A DNA stretch of 7,579 nucleotides. Origin: an uncultured Dehalococcoidia bacterium. GTDB lineage: Bacteria > Chloroflexota > Dehalococcoidia > Tepidiformales > Tepidiformaceae. Below, in pieces: positions 1 to 5,233 of this stretch (the stretch's first letter is position 1; every line of letters starts with the position of its first letter). Below the pieces are notes generated by a model. The model saw only the letters and a program-made list of their open reading frames with translations, ran no database searches and was not told where the DNA came from. Location of the stretch: positions 1 through 7,579 of the forward strand of contig CALMIW010000602.1 in NCBI GenBank assembly GCA_937864275.1, read 5' to 3'. A program made the translations under genes and the position numbers.

Positions 1-150
1 CGCTTGGCGCACGGCCCGGGCGCGGGGCCCGTACGTGGCGTAGGGGTCGAAGCGCGACCCGCACTGAGGGAAGGTCAGGGCCGCGGCGGAAGGCCCCCCG
101 ACATACTCGGGGCCGATGACGAACTGGTGGTGGCCGTTCGGGCAAAACAT
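1..150 (-). CDS. Zinc-ribbon-like protein, N-terminal part (3' end beyond window)
   Basis: The reading frame starts at the ATG complementary to 148-150 and is open to the window edge, giving 50 residues. The start is fixed by a strong Shine-Dalgarno sequence GGAGGAGG (158-165 complement) 7 bases upstream. The protein opens with MFCPNGHH and later has FPQCGSRFD. Cys3, His7 and Cys30 therefore sit in a pattern recalling the short N-terminal zinc ribbons (CPNGH ... CPxCG) found in many bacterial proteins. Each half has only one Cys instead of the usual CxxC pair, so metal binding is uncertain. After the ribbon-like part comes an Arg/Ala-rich stretch. The function cannot be inferred from this fragment. 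The gene is divergent from amt and shares the 151-423 intergenic region with it. Confidence 0.72.
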   Translation of the reverse strand, partial: MFCPNGHHQFVIGPEYVGGPSAAALTFPQCGSRFDPYATYGPRARAVRQA

Positions 151-157
151 GTGGGGT

Positions 158-165
158 CCTCCTCC
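158..165 (-). promoter_or_regulatory. Strong Shine-Dalgarno of the zinc-ribbon-like gene
   Basis: GGAGGAGG on the minus strand, 7 bases before the ATG at 150. It decides the start of a gene that is otherwise cut by the window edge. Confidence 0.8.
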
Positions 166-217
166 GGGATTACTCCCTTGCTGGAATCTAGGTTCGCCCC
201 CGGACGGGCCACGTTCT

Positions 218-231
218 GTCACCGGTGTCAC
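218..231. repeat. GTCAC direct repeat in the divergent intergenic region
   Basis: GTCAC, four bases, GTCAC (218-222 and 227-231), with the palindrome CACCGGTG between and overlapping them. The 9-bp period differs from the 11-bp period of the neighbouring pentamer array and the two are out of phase. It may be a separate operator for either divergent gene, or chance. Confidence 0.3.
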
Positions 232-253
232 GCTCCGAGCGGCCGATGGGCGG

Positions 254-313
254 GAAATGTGATCGTCACAACAGAGAAATGTCCCCGAAACGAGTTCGAA
301 ACTGGACAGAAAT
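254..313 (+). promoter_or_regulatory. GlnR-like operator array upstream of amt (six pentamers, 11-bp period)
   Basis: Six pentamers start at 254, 265, 276, 287, 298 and 309: GAAAT, GTCAC, GAAAT, GAAAC, GAAAC, GAAAT. Each is separated by exactly 6 bases, so all lie on the same face of the helix. The known GlnR operator of actinomycetes is GTnAC-n6-GaAAC repeated with the same 11-bp step, and amt-glnK is a classic GlnR target. Identity as a GlnR site is inference from spacing and sequence. The glnA and antiporter promoters in this window carry equivalent arrays, which strongly supports function. The array lies about 110 bp before the amt start codon. Confidence 0.8.
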
Positions 314-323
314 TCCCGCTTCT

Positions 324-329
324 TAGCGT
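324..329 (+). promoter_or_regulatory. Predicted -10 element of amt
   Basis: TAGCGT fits the TAnnnT core of a sigma-70-type -10 box and begins 15 bp after the start of the last operator pentamer, the same distance as at the two other array promoters. It predicts a transcript start near 336 and an amt leader of about 88 bases. There is no good independent -35 box; the expected position falls within the operator array, as expected for an activator-dependent promoter. Confidence 0.55.
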
Positions 330-364
330 TCATGTCATCCAGGCGGGGTTGGACGACATGGGGG

Positions 365-404
365 CCGGCAGACCCGCCGGTAAATATCACAGCGCGAGAG
401 CGCT
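365..404 (+). other. Two small hairpins in the amt leader
   Basis: The first hairpin has stem CCGGC (365-369) and GCCGG (376-380) with a 6-base loop. The second has AGCGC (391-395) and GCGCT (400-404) closed by a GAGA loop of the GNRA class. The second ends 6 bases before the G-run that serves as ribosome binding site (411-415), so a role in translation or mRNA stability is possible but unproven. Confidence 0.35.
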
Positions 405-423
405 CACAGCGGGGGTCCAGCGA

Positions 424-1869
424 ATGTCTCAGTGGATCATGAAACGGAGGTTGCGCAGGCCGCTCGGCATGCTCGGCGGCGGCCTCCTCGCAATGGCGAT
501 TTTCTCGAGCGCAGCCGCGCAAGAGCCCACGACGGAAGACCAGATCGCTGACCTGGTCTCGGCCATCGACACTGCCTGGCTGCTTGTAACCGCCAGCTTC
601 GTCTTCTTCATGCAGGCCGGCTTCGCGATGGTCGAATCCGGGTTTGTCCGGTCGAAGAACACCTCGAACATCCTCATGAAGAACATGCTCGACGCCTGCG
701 TCGGCGGCCTCTTCTTCTGGGCGTTCGGCTACGCCATCGCCTACGGCCTCTCGGGGGATTCCTCGAACGGCTTCATGGGCAACGGCAACTGGTTCCTGAA
801 CGACTTCGACAACTACGCCTTCTGGTTCTTCCAGTTCGCCTTCGCGGCCACCGCCGCCACCATCGTGTCGGGCGCAATGGCCGAACGCACGAAGTTCTCC
901 GCCTACCTCGTCTACACGGCCATTATCTCCGGGGTCATCTATCCGTTCGTCGTCCACTGGGCCTGGGATGCCAACGGCTGGATGAGCGCCTTCAACGCCG
1001 ACCCGTTCATGGGTGAAGGCTACGTCGACTTCGCCGGCTCCGGTGTCGTCCACATGGTCGGTGGCATGGCGGCAATTATCGGCGCCAAGGTCGTCGGCCC
1101 CCGCATCGGCAAATTCAACAAGGACGGGTCGGCGAACGCCATCCCCGGCCACAGCATCACGAGCGGCATGCTCGGCCTCTTCATCCTCTGGTTCGGCTGG
1201 TACGGGTTCAACCCCGGCTCCACGCTGGTCCTCACCGGCGGCTTCGCCGCCCTCGCAGGCAAGGTCGCGGTGACCACCACCCTCGCGGCCTGCGCCGCGG
1301 CGGTCACCGGCGTCGTCGTCACCAAGATCAAGACCGGGCGCTACGACCTCGGCCTCGTCGTCAACGCCGCACTCGGCGGCCTCGTCGGCATCACCGCCGG
1401 CTGCGCCACCGTCGAACCCTGGGCAGCTGTCGTCATCGGCATCGTCGGTGGCATCGTCGTCATCTACGCCGTCGACCTCCTGGACAACGTCCTCAAGATC
1501 GACGACCCGGTCGGCGCGGCGCCGGTCCACCTTTTCTCGGGCCTCTGGGGCGTCATCGCGGTCGGCCTCTTCTCTTCGGAGAGCGGCATGGCCGGGGCGA
1601 ACGGCGGCGAATCGGGGGCGGACGGCCTCCTCGTCGGCGGCGGCGCCGAACAACTCATGGCCCAGATCATCGGCGCGGCCTCCATCCTCGCCTGGACTGG
1701 CGTCCTCTCCGCTATCGTGTTCGTCGGCATCAAGGTGACGATGGGCCTCCGGGTCTCGGCAGAGGAAGAGGAAAAGGGTCTCGACCTCTTCGAGCACGGA
1801 ATCGACGCCTACCCGGACTTCGGTCCTTCGGGCGCCGGCATCTTCAGCACCGCCAGCGGCGGCAAGTAG
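424..1869 (+). CDS. amt: Ammonium transporter (Amt/MEP/Rh family)
   Basis: This is a 481-residue integral membrane channel for ammonium uptake across the cytoplasmic membrane. Residues 1-32 look like a signal peptide: a basic segment (KRRLRR), a hydrophobic core, then SSAAA before QEP. Other signs of the family are FFMQAGFAMVESG at 61-73, followed by RSKNTSNILMKN, and many hydrophobic segments consistent with 11 helices. The twin pore histidines are His210 in the SGVVHMVGG motif and His369 in APVHLFSGLWG. The tail carries the typical GLDLFEHGIDAYP, the cytoplasmic region that meets PII. ATG 424 was chosen because a G-run (411-415) lies 8 bases upstream; ATG 439 would keep the signal peptide and is an alternative. 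The frame stays open to base 4, but that stretch is regulatory. It is followed by glnK, the usual arrangement. Predicted control is by the GlnR-like array at 254-313. Confidence 0.96.
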   Translation: MSQWIMKRRLRRPLGMLGGGLLAMAIFSSAAAQEPTTEDQIADLVSAIDTAWLLVTASFVFFMQAGFAMVESGFVRSKNTSNILMKNMLDACVGGLFFWAFGYAIAYGLSGDSSNGFMGNGNWFLNDFDNYAFWFFQFAFAATAATIVSGAMAERTKFSAYLVYTAIISGVIYPFVVHWAWDANGWMSAFNADPFMGEGYVDFAGSGVVHMVGGMAAIIGAKVVGPRIGKFNKDGSANAIPGHSITSGMLGLFILWFGWYGFNPGSTLVLTGGFAALAGKVAVTTTLAACAAAVTGVVVTKIKTGRYDLGLVVNAALGGLVGITAGCATVEPWAAVVIGIVGGIVVIYAVDLLDNVLKIDDPVGAAPVHLFSGLWGVIAVGLFSSESGMAGANGGESGADGLLVGGGAEQLMAQIIGAASILAWTGVLSAIVFVGIKVTMGLRVSAEEEEKGLDLFEHGIDAYPDFGPSGAGIFSTASGGK

Positions 1870-1887
1870 GACAATTCCGGTCGCGAT

Positions 1888-1919
1888 GGGGAGGCCCGGG
1901 TGCGAACCCGGCCCTCCCC
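1888..1919 (+). other. Strong hairpin between amt and glnK
   Basis: GGGGAGG (1888-1894) pairs with CCTCCCC (1913-1919). An inner CCGGGT/ACCCGG stem closes a GCGA (GNRA-type) loop. No U-run follows, so full termination is unlikely. It could instead protect the amt part of the message from 3' decay, or attenuate transcription into glnK. No separate promoter or operator array was seen before glnK. Confidence 0.5.
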
Positions 1920-1986
1920 GCCCGGAAAAGGCACAGCCTTCACCGGGGATCGCCCGGCCCAGGAAACCAGAGAGGACGAACGAGCT

Positions 1987-2325
1987 ATGAAGCGTGTCGA
2001 TGCAATCATTCGACCATCGCAACTGAACTTCGTGAGGGAGGCGTTGGATGGTCTCGGCTATGGCGGGATCACCGTCTCCGAAGTCAAAGGCCACGGCAAG
2101 CAACGCGGGATAACCGAACAGTGGCGAGGCCGTGAATACAAGGTCGAGTACCTTTCCAAGGTCTGGATCCTCCTCGTCGTGAACGATGCCGACCTGGAGA
2201 AAGTGCTCGCCACCATCGTCGAAAACGCCCGCACCGGCGAGATCGGCGACGGGAAGATCTTCGTCTCCGATGTCCAGGACGTGGTCCGCGTCCGCACCGG
2301 CGAACGGGGCGCCGCGGCGGTCTGA
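1987..2325 (+). CDS. glnK: Nitrogen regulatory protein PII (GlnK/GlnB family)
   Basis: A 112-residue cytoplasmic trimeric signal protein that reads ATP/ADP and 2-oxoglutarate and, in this context, should plug the Amt pore when nitrogen is plentiful. It aligns without gaps to E. coli PII. Gln39 and Lys58 (2-oxoglutarate and ATP site), the T-loop EQWRGREY with Arg47 (the residue that enters the Amt pore) and Tyr51 (site of uridylylation or adenylylation in other bacteria), TGEIGDGKIF (83-92, nucleotide loop) and Arg101/Arg103 are all present. Position 46 is Trp where E. coli GlnB has Tyr, and position 49 is Arg, not the Ser phosphorylated in cyanobacteria. ATG 1987 was chosen over the upstream in-frame GTG at 1900 because the protein then begins MKRVDAIIRP, as the family does, with AGAGGA (1971-1976) as ribosome binding site. 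It lies 117 bases after amt, so cotranscription is likely. Confidence 0.96.
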   Translation: MKRVDAIIRPSQLNFVREALDGLGYGGITVSEVKGHGKQRGITEQWRGREYKVEYLSKVWILLVVNDADLEKVLATIVENARTGEIGDGKIFVSDVQDVVRVRTGERGAAAV

Positions 2326-2397
2326 CCGCCCATCGCAGCAGGCCCTGGGAAGGACCACGGCACACTTCCGCTTAGGCCGCCTTCCCGAGCCCTCCGG

Positions 2398-2431
2398 CAA
2401 GAAGCCCGCACGCAGGTGCGGGCTTCTTGTT
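2398..2431 (+). terminator. Rho-independent-type terminator of amt-glnK
   Basis: A perfect 14-bp stem (2398-2411 with 2416-2429) closes a GCAG loop and ends in TTCTTG then TT. The stem starts with CAAGAAG, so the A/U-rich ends of the hairpin flank a GC core. The following U-run is short, but position and perfection point to the end of the amt-glnK unit. It also shows that the open frame beginning at GTG 2416 is not a real start for the next gene. Confidence 0.8.
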
Positions 2432-2467
2432 GCGTCCGGCGCGAGCCCCGCCAAGGCCGTGCCCTCC

Positions 2468-2527
2468 GAAACCTGCCCGAAACGAACCCGCAAAGCACCC
2501 GTAACCATCCCGCAAACCGCCGGAAAC
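2468..2527 (+). promoter_or_regulatory. GlnR-like operator array upstream of the antiporter (six pentamers, 11-bp period)
   Basis: Pentamers start at 2468, 2479, 2490, 2501, 2512 and 2523: GAAAC, GAAAC, GCAAA, GTAAC, GCAAA, GAAAC. Each gap is exactly 6 bases. The last four match the glnA array position by position (GAAAC, GTAAC, GCAAT, GAAAC). The array ends 23 bases before the predicted GTG start. Binding by GlnR is inferred. The repeat itself and its phase are plainly visible. The region between the terminator and the start codon contains no other feature. Confidence 0.78.
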
Positions 2528-2537
2528 TGCGCCCGAG

Positions 2538-2543
2538 TAGCCT
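2538..2543 (+). promoter_or_regulatory. Predicted -10 element of the antiporter operon
   Basis: TAGCCT begins 15 bp after the start of the last pentamer, as at amt and glnA. Its usual distance to the transcript start puts +1 at about 2550-2551, on the GTG start codon itself, so the mRNA would be leaderless. Confidence 0.55.
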
Positions 2544-2550
2544 CGGCATT

Positions 2551-3759
2551 GTGGAAACGTCTCCCGACTCGCTGTTGCTGATTGCGGGACTGCTGCTTTT
2601 GGCGAAGGTCTCCGGCGCCGTGGCCACGCGCTTCGGGATGCCCTCCGTGCTCGGCATCCTGGTCGCAGGCGTAATCGCAGGCCCGGCAGCGCTCGGCCTC
2701 GTCGAACACGACGCCTTCGTCGCCAACCTGGGCCACATCGGCGTCGTCCTGCTCATGTTCCTGGCGGGCCTCGAGACCGACCCGCAGGGCCTCCGCACCG
2801 TCGGGCGCACGGCCTTCGCGGTGGCGGTCGGCGGCGTAGTCCTCCCCATGGCCGGCGGCTATGGCGCGGGCAAGCTCGCCGGCATGGAGACGATGCACGC
2901 CCTCTTCCTCGGCGCGATCCTCACAGCCACGTCCGTCAGCATCACCGCGGAGACCCTCAAGGAGCTCGGCCGCAGCCGCAGCCGCGAAGGCAGCATCATC
3001 ATGGGCGCCGCCATCATCGATGACATCCTCGGCGTCCTCGTCCTGAGCGCCCTGGTCGTCGCCGAATCCGGCGGTTCCATCGGTGAGCCGCTGCTCAAGC
3101 TCGCCCTCTTCTCGGCCCTCGCGTTCGCCATCGCCCGCTGGGTCATGCCCCTCATCGCCGAGCACCACACCCGGATCGAATCGCCCGATACCCGCGTCGC
3201 GCTCACCCTGGCCATGGCCCTGGCGTTCGCCTGGGTCGCCTACGAAGTCGGCGGCCTCGCGGAGGTCACCGGGTCCTTCCTCGCCGGCGTCATGCTCTCC
3301 CGTACCGATTTGGGCCACCACATCGTGGAGCCCGTCTCGCGCCTCGGCTACGCCCTCTTCATCCCGATCTTCTTCGTCTATATCGGCACGAACGTCACCA
3401 CCGCCGACCTCACCACCGCGCCCCTGTTCTGCGCGGCGGTGGTCCTCATCGCCCTCGCCACCAAGCTCGCCGGCTGCGGCATCCCGGCACGCATGTGCGG
3501 CGAATCCTTCCCCACGTCGGTGCGTGTCGGCGCAGGGATGGTCGGGCGTGGCGAAATCGCGCTCGTCGTCGCGTCGGTCGGCCTCGCCGAAGGCGTCGTC
3601 GATAGCACGGGATTCTCCATCGCCATCGTCGTAACCATCGTCACCACGATCGCCGCCCCGCTGCTGTTGAAGGCCGCGTACCAATGGCTCCCCGATGCGG
3701 AAGAGAAGCCGCTTGCCGGCGTCGTCCTCGCACCGGAAATGGCCTCGGGCGGCCAGTAG
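2551..3759 (+). CDS. CPA2-family cation/proton antiporter (NapA/Kef-like membrane domain)
   Basis: A 402-residue membrane antiporter of the Na+/H+ exchanger superfamily. The whole length is membrane domain; the RCK (TrkA-N) domain of KefB/KefC is absent. Seen motifs: VVLLMFLAGLET near 65-76, ATSVSIT followed by ETLKELG, the ion-binding Asp pair Asp157-Asp158 in AAIIDDILGV, and Lys305 in LATKLAG. In Thermus NapA the corresponding residues are Asp156, Asp157 and Lys305, so an electrogenic two-proton exchanger is likely. The transported ion (Na+, K+ or NH4+) cannot be read from sequence. GTG 2551 is chosen because it precedes the first helix directly and coincides with the predicted transcript start; no ribosome binding site is seen. 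An open frame reaches back to GTG 2416, but that lies inside the terminator. A GlnR-like array sits just upstream, placing it under probable nitrogen control. Confidence 0.9.
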   Translation: METSPDSLLLIAGLLLLAKVSGAVATRFGMPSVLGILVAGVIAGPAALGLVEHDAFVANLGHIGVVLLMFLAGLETDPQGLRTVGRTAFAVAVGGVVLPMAGGYGAGKLAGMETMHALFLGAILTATSVSITAETLKELGRSRSREGSIIMGAAIIDDILGVLVLSALVVAESGGSIGEPLLKLALFSALAFAIARWVMPLIAEHHTRIESPDTRVALTLAMALAFAWVAYEVGGLAEVTGSFLAGVMLSRTDLGHHIVEPVSRLGYALFIPIFFVYIGTNVTTADLTTAPLFCAAVVLIALATKLAGCGIPARMCGESFPTSVRVGAGMVGRGEIALVVASVGLAEGVVDSTGFSIAIVVTIVTTIAAPLLLKAAYQWLPDAEEKPLAGVVLAPEMASGGQ

Positions 3760-3779
3760 TCCTGGGAACGGGACGGATA

Positions 3780-3784
3780 GGGAG
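3780..3784 (+). promoter_or_regulatory. Ribosome binding site that decides the start of the 167-residue protein
   Basis: GGGAG lies 6 bases before ATG 3791, a proper distance. The ATG at 3785 touches it directly and the upstream ATG 3695 lies inside the antiporter gene, so both are poorer starts. Confidence 0.65.
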
Positions 3785-3790
3785 ATGCTC

Positions 3791-4294
3791 ATGAGTGGCG
3801 ACAGTTTCCAGCGTCGAGTCGCTCTCCTGCGGGACTCGTGGGCGGAACGGCGCCAGATGAAGGGCCTCGCCGGCGTCCACGACTTCGACGCCCAGCTCGA
3901 CCTCCTCGTCACGCTCCATGGCTGGGCGGAGTCCGCGGTCGCGGACATCGTCGCTGTCTATGGCGACGACCTTGCGATCAGCCTCGGCCCGGTCCCGACC
4001 GATTCGACTCAGAACCCGGGGTTCTCGGTAACGCTCGGCGACAACTACACGGTCACCTTCTCGCTCACCGAACGGCGGCGCATGAGCGGCATGCGCTGGT
4101 TTGTCGCCGTTACCGTGAGTTCAGGCGGCCCCGGCGGCGCGATCGCCGCCGCCGGCCCCGAACGCCGCAACGGCCAGTGGACCCGCGCCCGACTGGAAGA
4201 CATCCTCCTCTCCGTCCTGGGCGCCTACGAGCGCGCTCAGTCGGAAGGCCAACGCTCCGCCAGCCTCGGTAGTTTCAGGGCGCGCGGGGCGTAA
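3791..4294 (+). CDS. Uncharacterised 167-residue soluble protein, cotranscribed with the antiporter
   Basis: I do not recognise the family. The protein has no signal peptide, membrane helix or cysteine. The N-terminal third is charged and probably helical (QRRVALLRDSWAERRQMKG, then AQLDLLVTLHGWAESAVADIVAVYGDDL). The middle has alternating hydrophobic residues suggesting beta strands (FSVTLGDNYTVTFSLTE, then RWFVAVTVSS). A Gly/Ala linker is followed by a C-terminal helix (RARLEDILLSVLGAYERAQ). It starts 31 bases after the antiporter stop with no promoter or terminator between, so both are likely made together. That makes a regulatory or accessory subunit possible, by analogy with antiporters that lack their own RCK domain and use separate soluble partners. 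That role is inference only. The C-biased codon use matches the neighbours. Confidence 0.8.
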   Translation: MSGDSFQRRVALLRDSWAERRQMKGLAGVHDFDAQLDLLVTLHGWAESAVADIVAVYGDDLAISLGPVPTDSTQNPGFSVTLGDNYTVTFSLTERRRMSGMRWFVAVTVSSGGPGGAIAAAGPERRNGQWTRARLEDILLSVLGAYERAQSEGQRSASLGSFRARGA

Positions 4295-4328
4295 CGGCGG
4301 TCTCACGAAGAAGCGGCGTTCCCGACTC

Positions 4329-4351
4329 CAGGCTCCCGAAGAGGGTGCCTG
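4329..4351 (+). terminator. Possible terminator hairpin after the antiporter operon
   Basis: CAGGC-T-CCC pairs with GGG-T-GCCTG around a GAAGA loop, with one T-T mismatch. No U-run follows, so it is a weak candidate that may only stall polymerase or protect the 3' end. Confidence 0.35.
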
Positions 4352-4425
4352 AGGCGCCCAGTTGTTGCGACCCTTACTTGGGCTCCGAAGACAACAAGCC
4401 GGACCGGGGCGCTTGCGGGTGGCGC

Positions 4426-4431
4426 TAGACT
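4426..4431 (+). promoter_or_regulatory. Possible -10 element of the GNAT gene
   Basis: TAGACT would place transcript start near 4438, only a few bases before ATG 4444. That agrees with the absence of a Shine-Dalgarno sequence there. No convincing -35 box and no pentamer array is present. Confidence 0.4.
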
Positions 4432-4443
4432 GTCTCGGTACCG

Positions 4444-5109
4444 ATGACATCCCCACTCAACCTCCAGGTCCGGCCCGCCCGGGAAGACGAATCCGACCTC
4501 ATCGCAGACCTGGTTTTCGGAGAGCCGGAGCAGGAGACGACGCGCGTCGCCATGTGTCTTTACGGAATTGACGACGCCGACCGCGCACGCCGGCTCTTCC
4601 GCTTGCTCTGGAAGTCCGGCGGTAACTGGAGGCATTCCCTCCTGGCCGTTCGGAACGGAGCACCCGTCGCTGTACTTCAGTTCGGTCGATCCGGGTTTCA
4701 GATGAGCCCGGGCCTGATCGCCCGGCTGATTCGAATCGCGGGCCCGATCGCACTGCTCCGTATGGCAAGCCGCATGCGTCTGAATGCCAAGCTCAGCCCC
4801 GCAAAACCTGCCGGTGCACTGATCGTCTCCGAGCTCCACGTCAGCCCGGAGGCGAGGGGGATGGGGATAGGTGCAGCGCTCCTCGAGCACGCCGAAGTCG
4901 AGGCAAGGAGGCGCGGGACCGCCACTCTTGCTCTCCAAACGCTGACGACGAATCCCGCCCGGCACCTCTACGAACGGTCGGGCTTCGAGGTGAGGGCCAC
5001 GACCTCAAATAAGTCGTTTCTCCAGTTGACCGGGTGCGAAGGCAACGTGCTGATGGTAAAGGAGATCGCGGCGGCCCCCGCTCTCAACGGACTCGAGCCA
5101 TCTCGATGA
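4444..5109 (+). CDS. GNAT-family N-acetyltransferase
   Basis: A 221-residue protein with one GNAT fold, transferring an acetyl group from acetyl-CoA to an amine of unknown substrate. The acetyl-CoA pyrophosphate loop is clear: LHVSPEARGMGIGAALLEHAE, with the R/Q-x-x-G-x-G/A signature at Arg138-Gly143. It is followed by RRRGTATLALQT and the C-terminal NPARHLYERSGFEV, the usual motif B with its Tyr. Before the core is a longer segment (about 75-115) with hydrophobic helices (IARLIRIAGPIALLRMA), unusual for a minimal GNAT of 150 residues and perhaps part of the substrate site. ATG 4444 opens a frame that begins with the typical first strand (NLQVRPAREDESDLIADL). Third-position C bias looks weaker than in amt or glnA, by eye only, which could mean recent acquisition. 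It converges on glnA across a shared terminator; no functional tie to nitrogen genes is visible. Confidence 0.9.
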   Translation: MTSPLNLQVRPAREDESDLIADLVFGEPEQETTRVAMCLYGIDDADRARRLFRLLWKSGGNWRHSLLAVRNGAPVAVLQFGRSGFQMSPGLIARLIRIAGPIALLRMASRMRLNAKLSPAKPAGALIVSELHVSPEARGMGIGAALLEHAEVEARRRGTATLALQTLTTNPARHLYERSGFEVRATTSNKSFLQLTGCEGNVLMVKEIAAAPALNGLEPSR

Positions 5110-5182
5110 TGCGCCCATGACGGTTCTCCGCGTGCGGGCTGCCAGCATCGCGTGCAAGGGCGATTAGTGACAGGCAAAAACG

Positions 5183-5212
5183 AAACGGGGTGGCCTTTCG
5201 GCCACCCCGTTT
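5183..5212. terminator. Terminator between the convergent GNAT gene and glnA
   Basis: A perfect 13-bp stem (5183-5195 with 5200-5212) closes a 4-base loop. Reading on the minus strand, the stem is followed within two bases by a run of five Ts, a textbook intrinsic terminator for glnA. On the plus strand the stem ends in TTT, so it can also stop the GNAT transcript. Confidence 0.88.
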
Positions 5213-5233
5213 GTGTCTGGGCGCGAACTCGGA

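Noticed and set aside
258..270. TGTGA-TCG-TCACA resembling a CRP/FNR-type palindrome
   Set aside because: The spacer is 3 bases where CRP sites have 6, and the same bases are explained by the 11-bp pentamer array.
4..423. In-frame upstream extension of amt adding 140 residues
   Set aside because: It runs through the operator array, predicted promoter and the divergent gene. The added sequence is low-complexity and would bury the signal peptide.
1900..1986. Longer PII protein from GTG 1900
   Set aside because: It starts inside the hairpin, has no ribosome binding site, and PII proteins begin at the MKRVDAII-like segment encoded from 1987.
2347..2386. GGGAAGG ... CCTTCCC as a second terminator after glnK
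   Set aside because: The loop is 26 bases with no U-run, and the perfect hairpin at 2398-2431 is a far better terminator.
2416..2550. Longer antiporter from GTG 2416
   Set aside because: The start lies in the terminator stem and the stretch holds the operator array; the added residues are not membrane-like.
2058..2849. A 263-codon minus-strand open frame opposite glnK and the antiporter
   Set aside because: Shadow of two well-supported genes; it crosses a terminator and an operator array and is Arg/Ser/Thr-rich.
4303..4965. A 220-codon minus-strand open frame opposite the GNAT gene
   Set aside because: The plus strand encodes an unmistakable acetyl-CoA loop; the opposite frame is a shadow.
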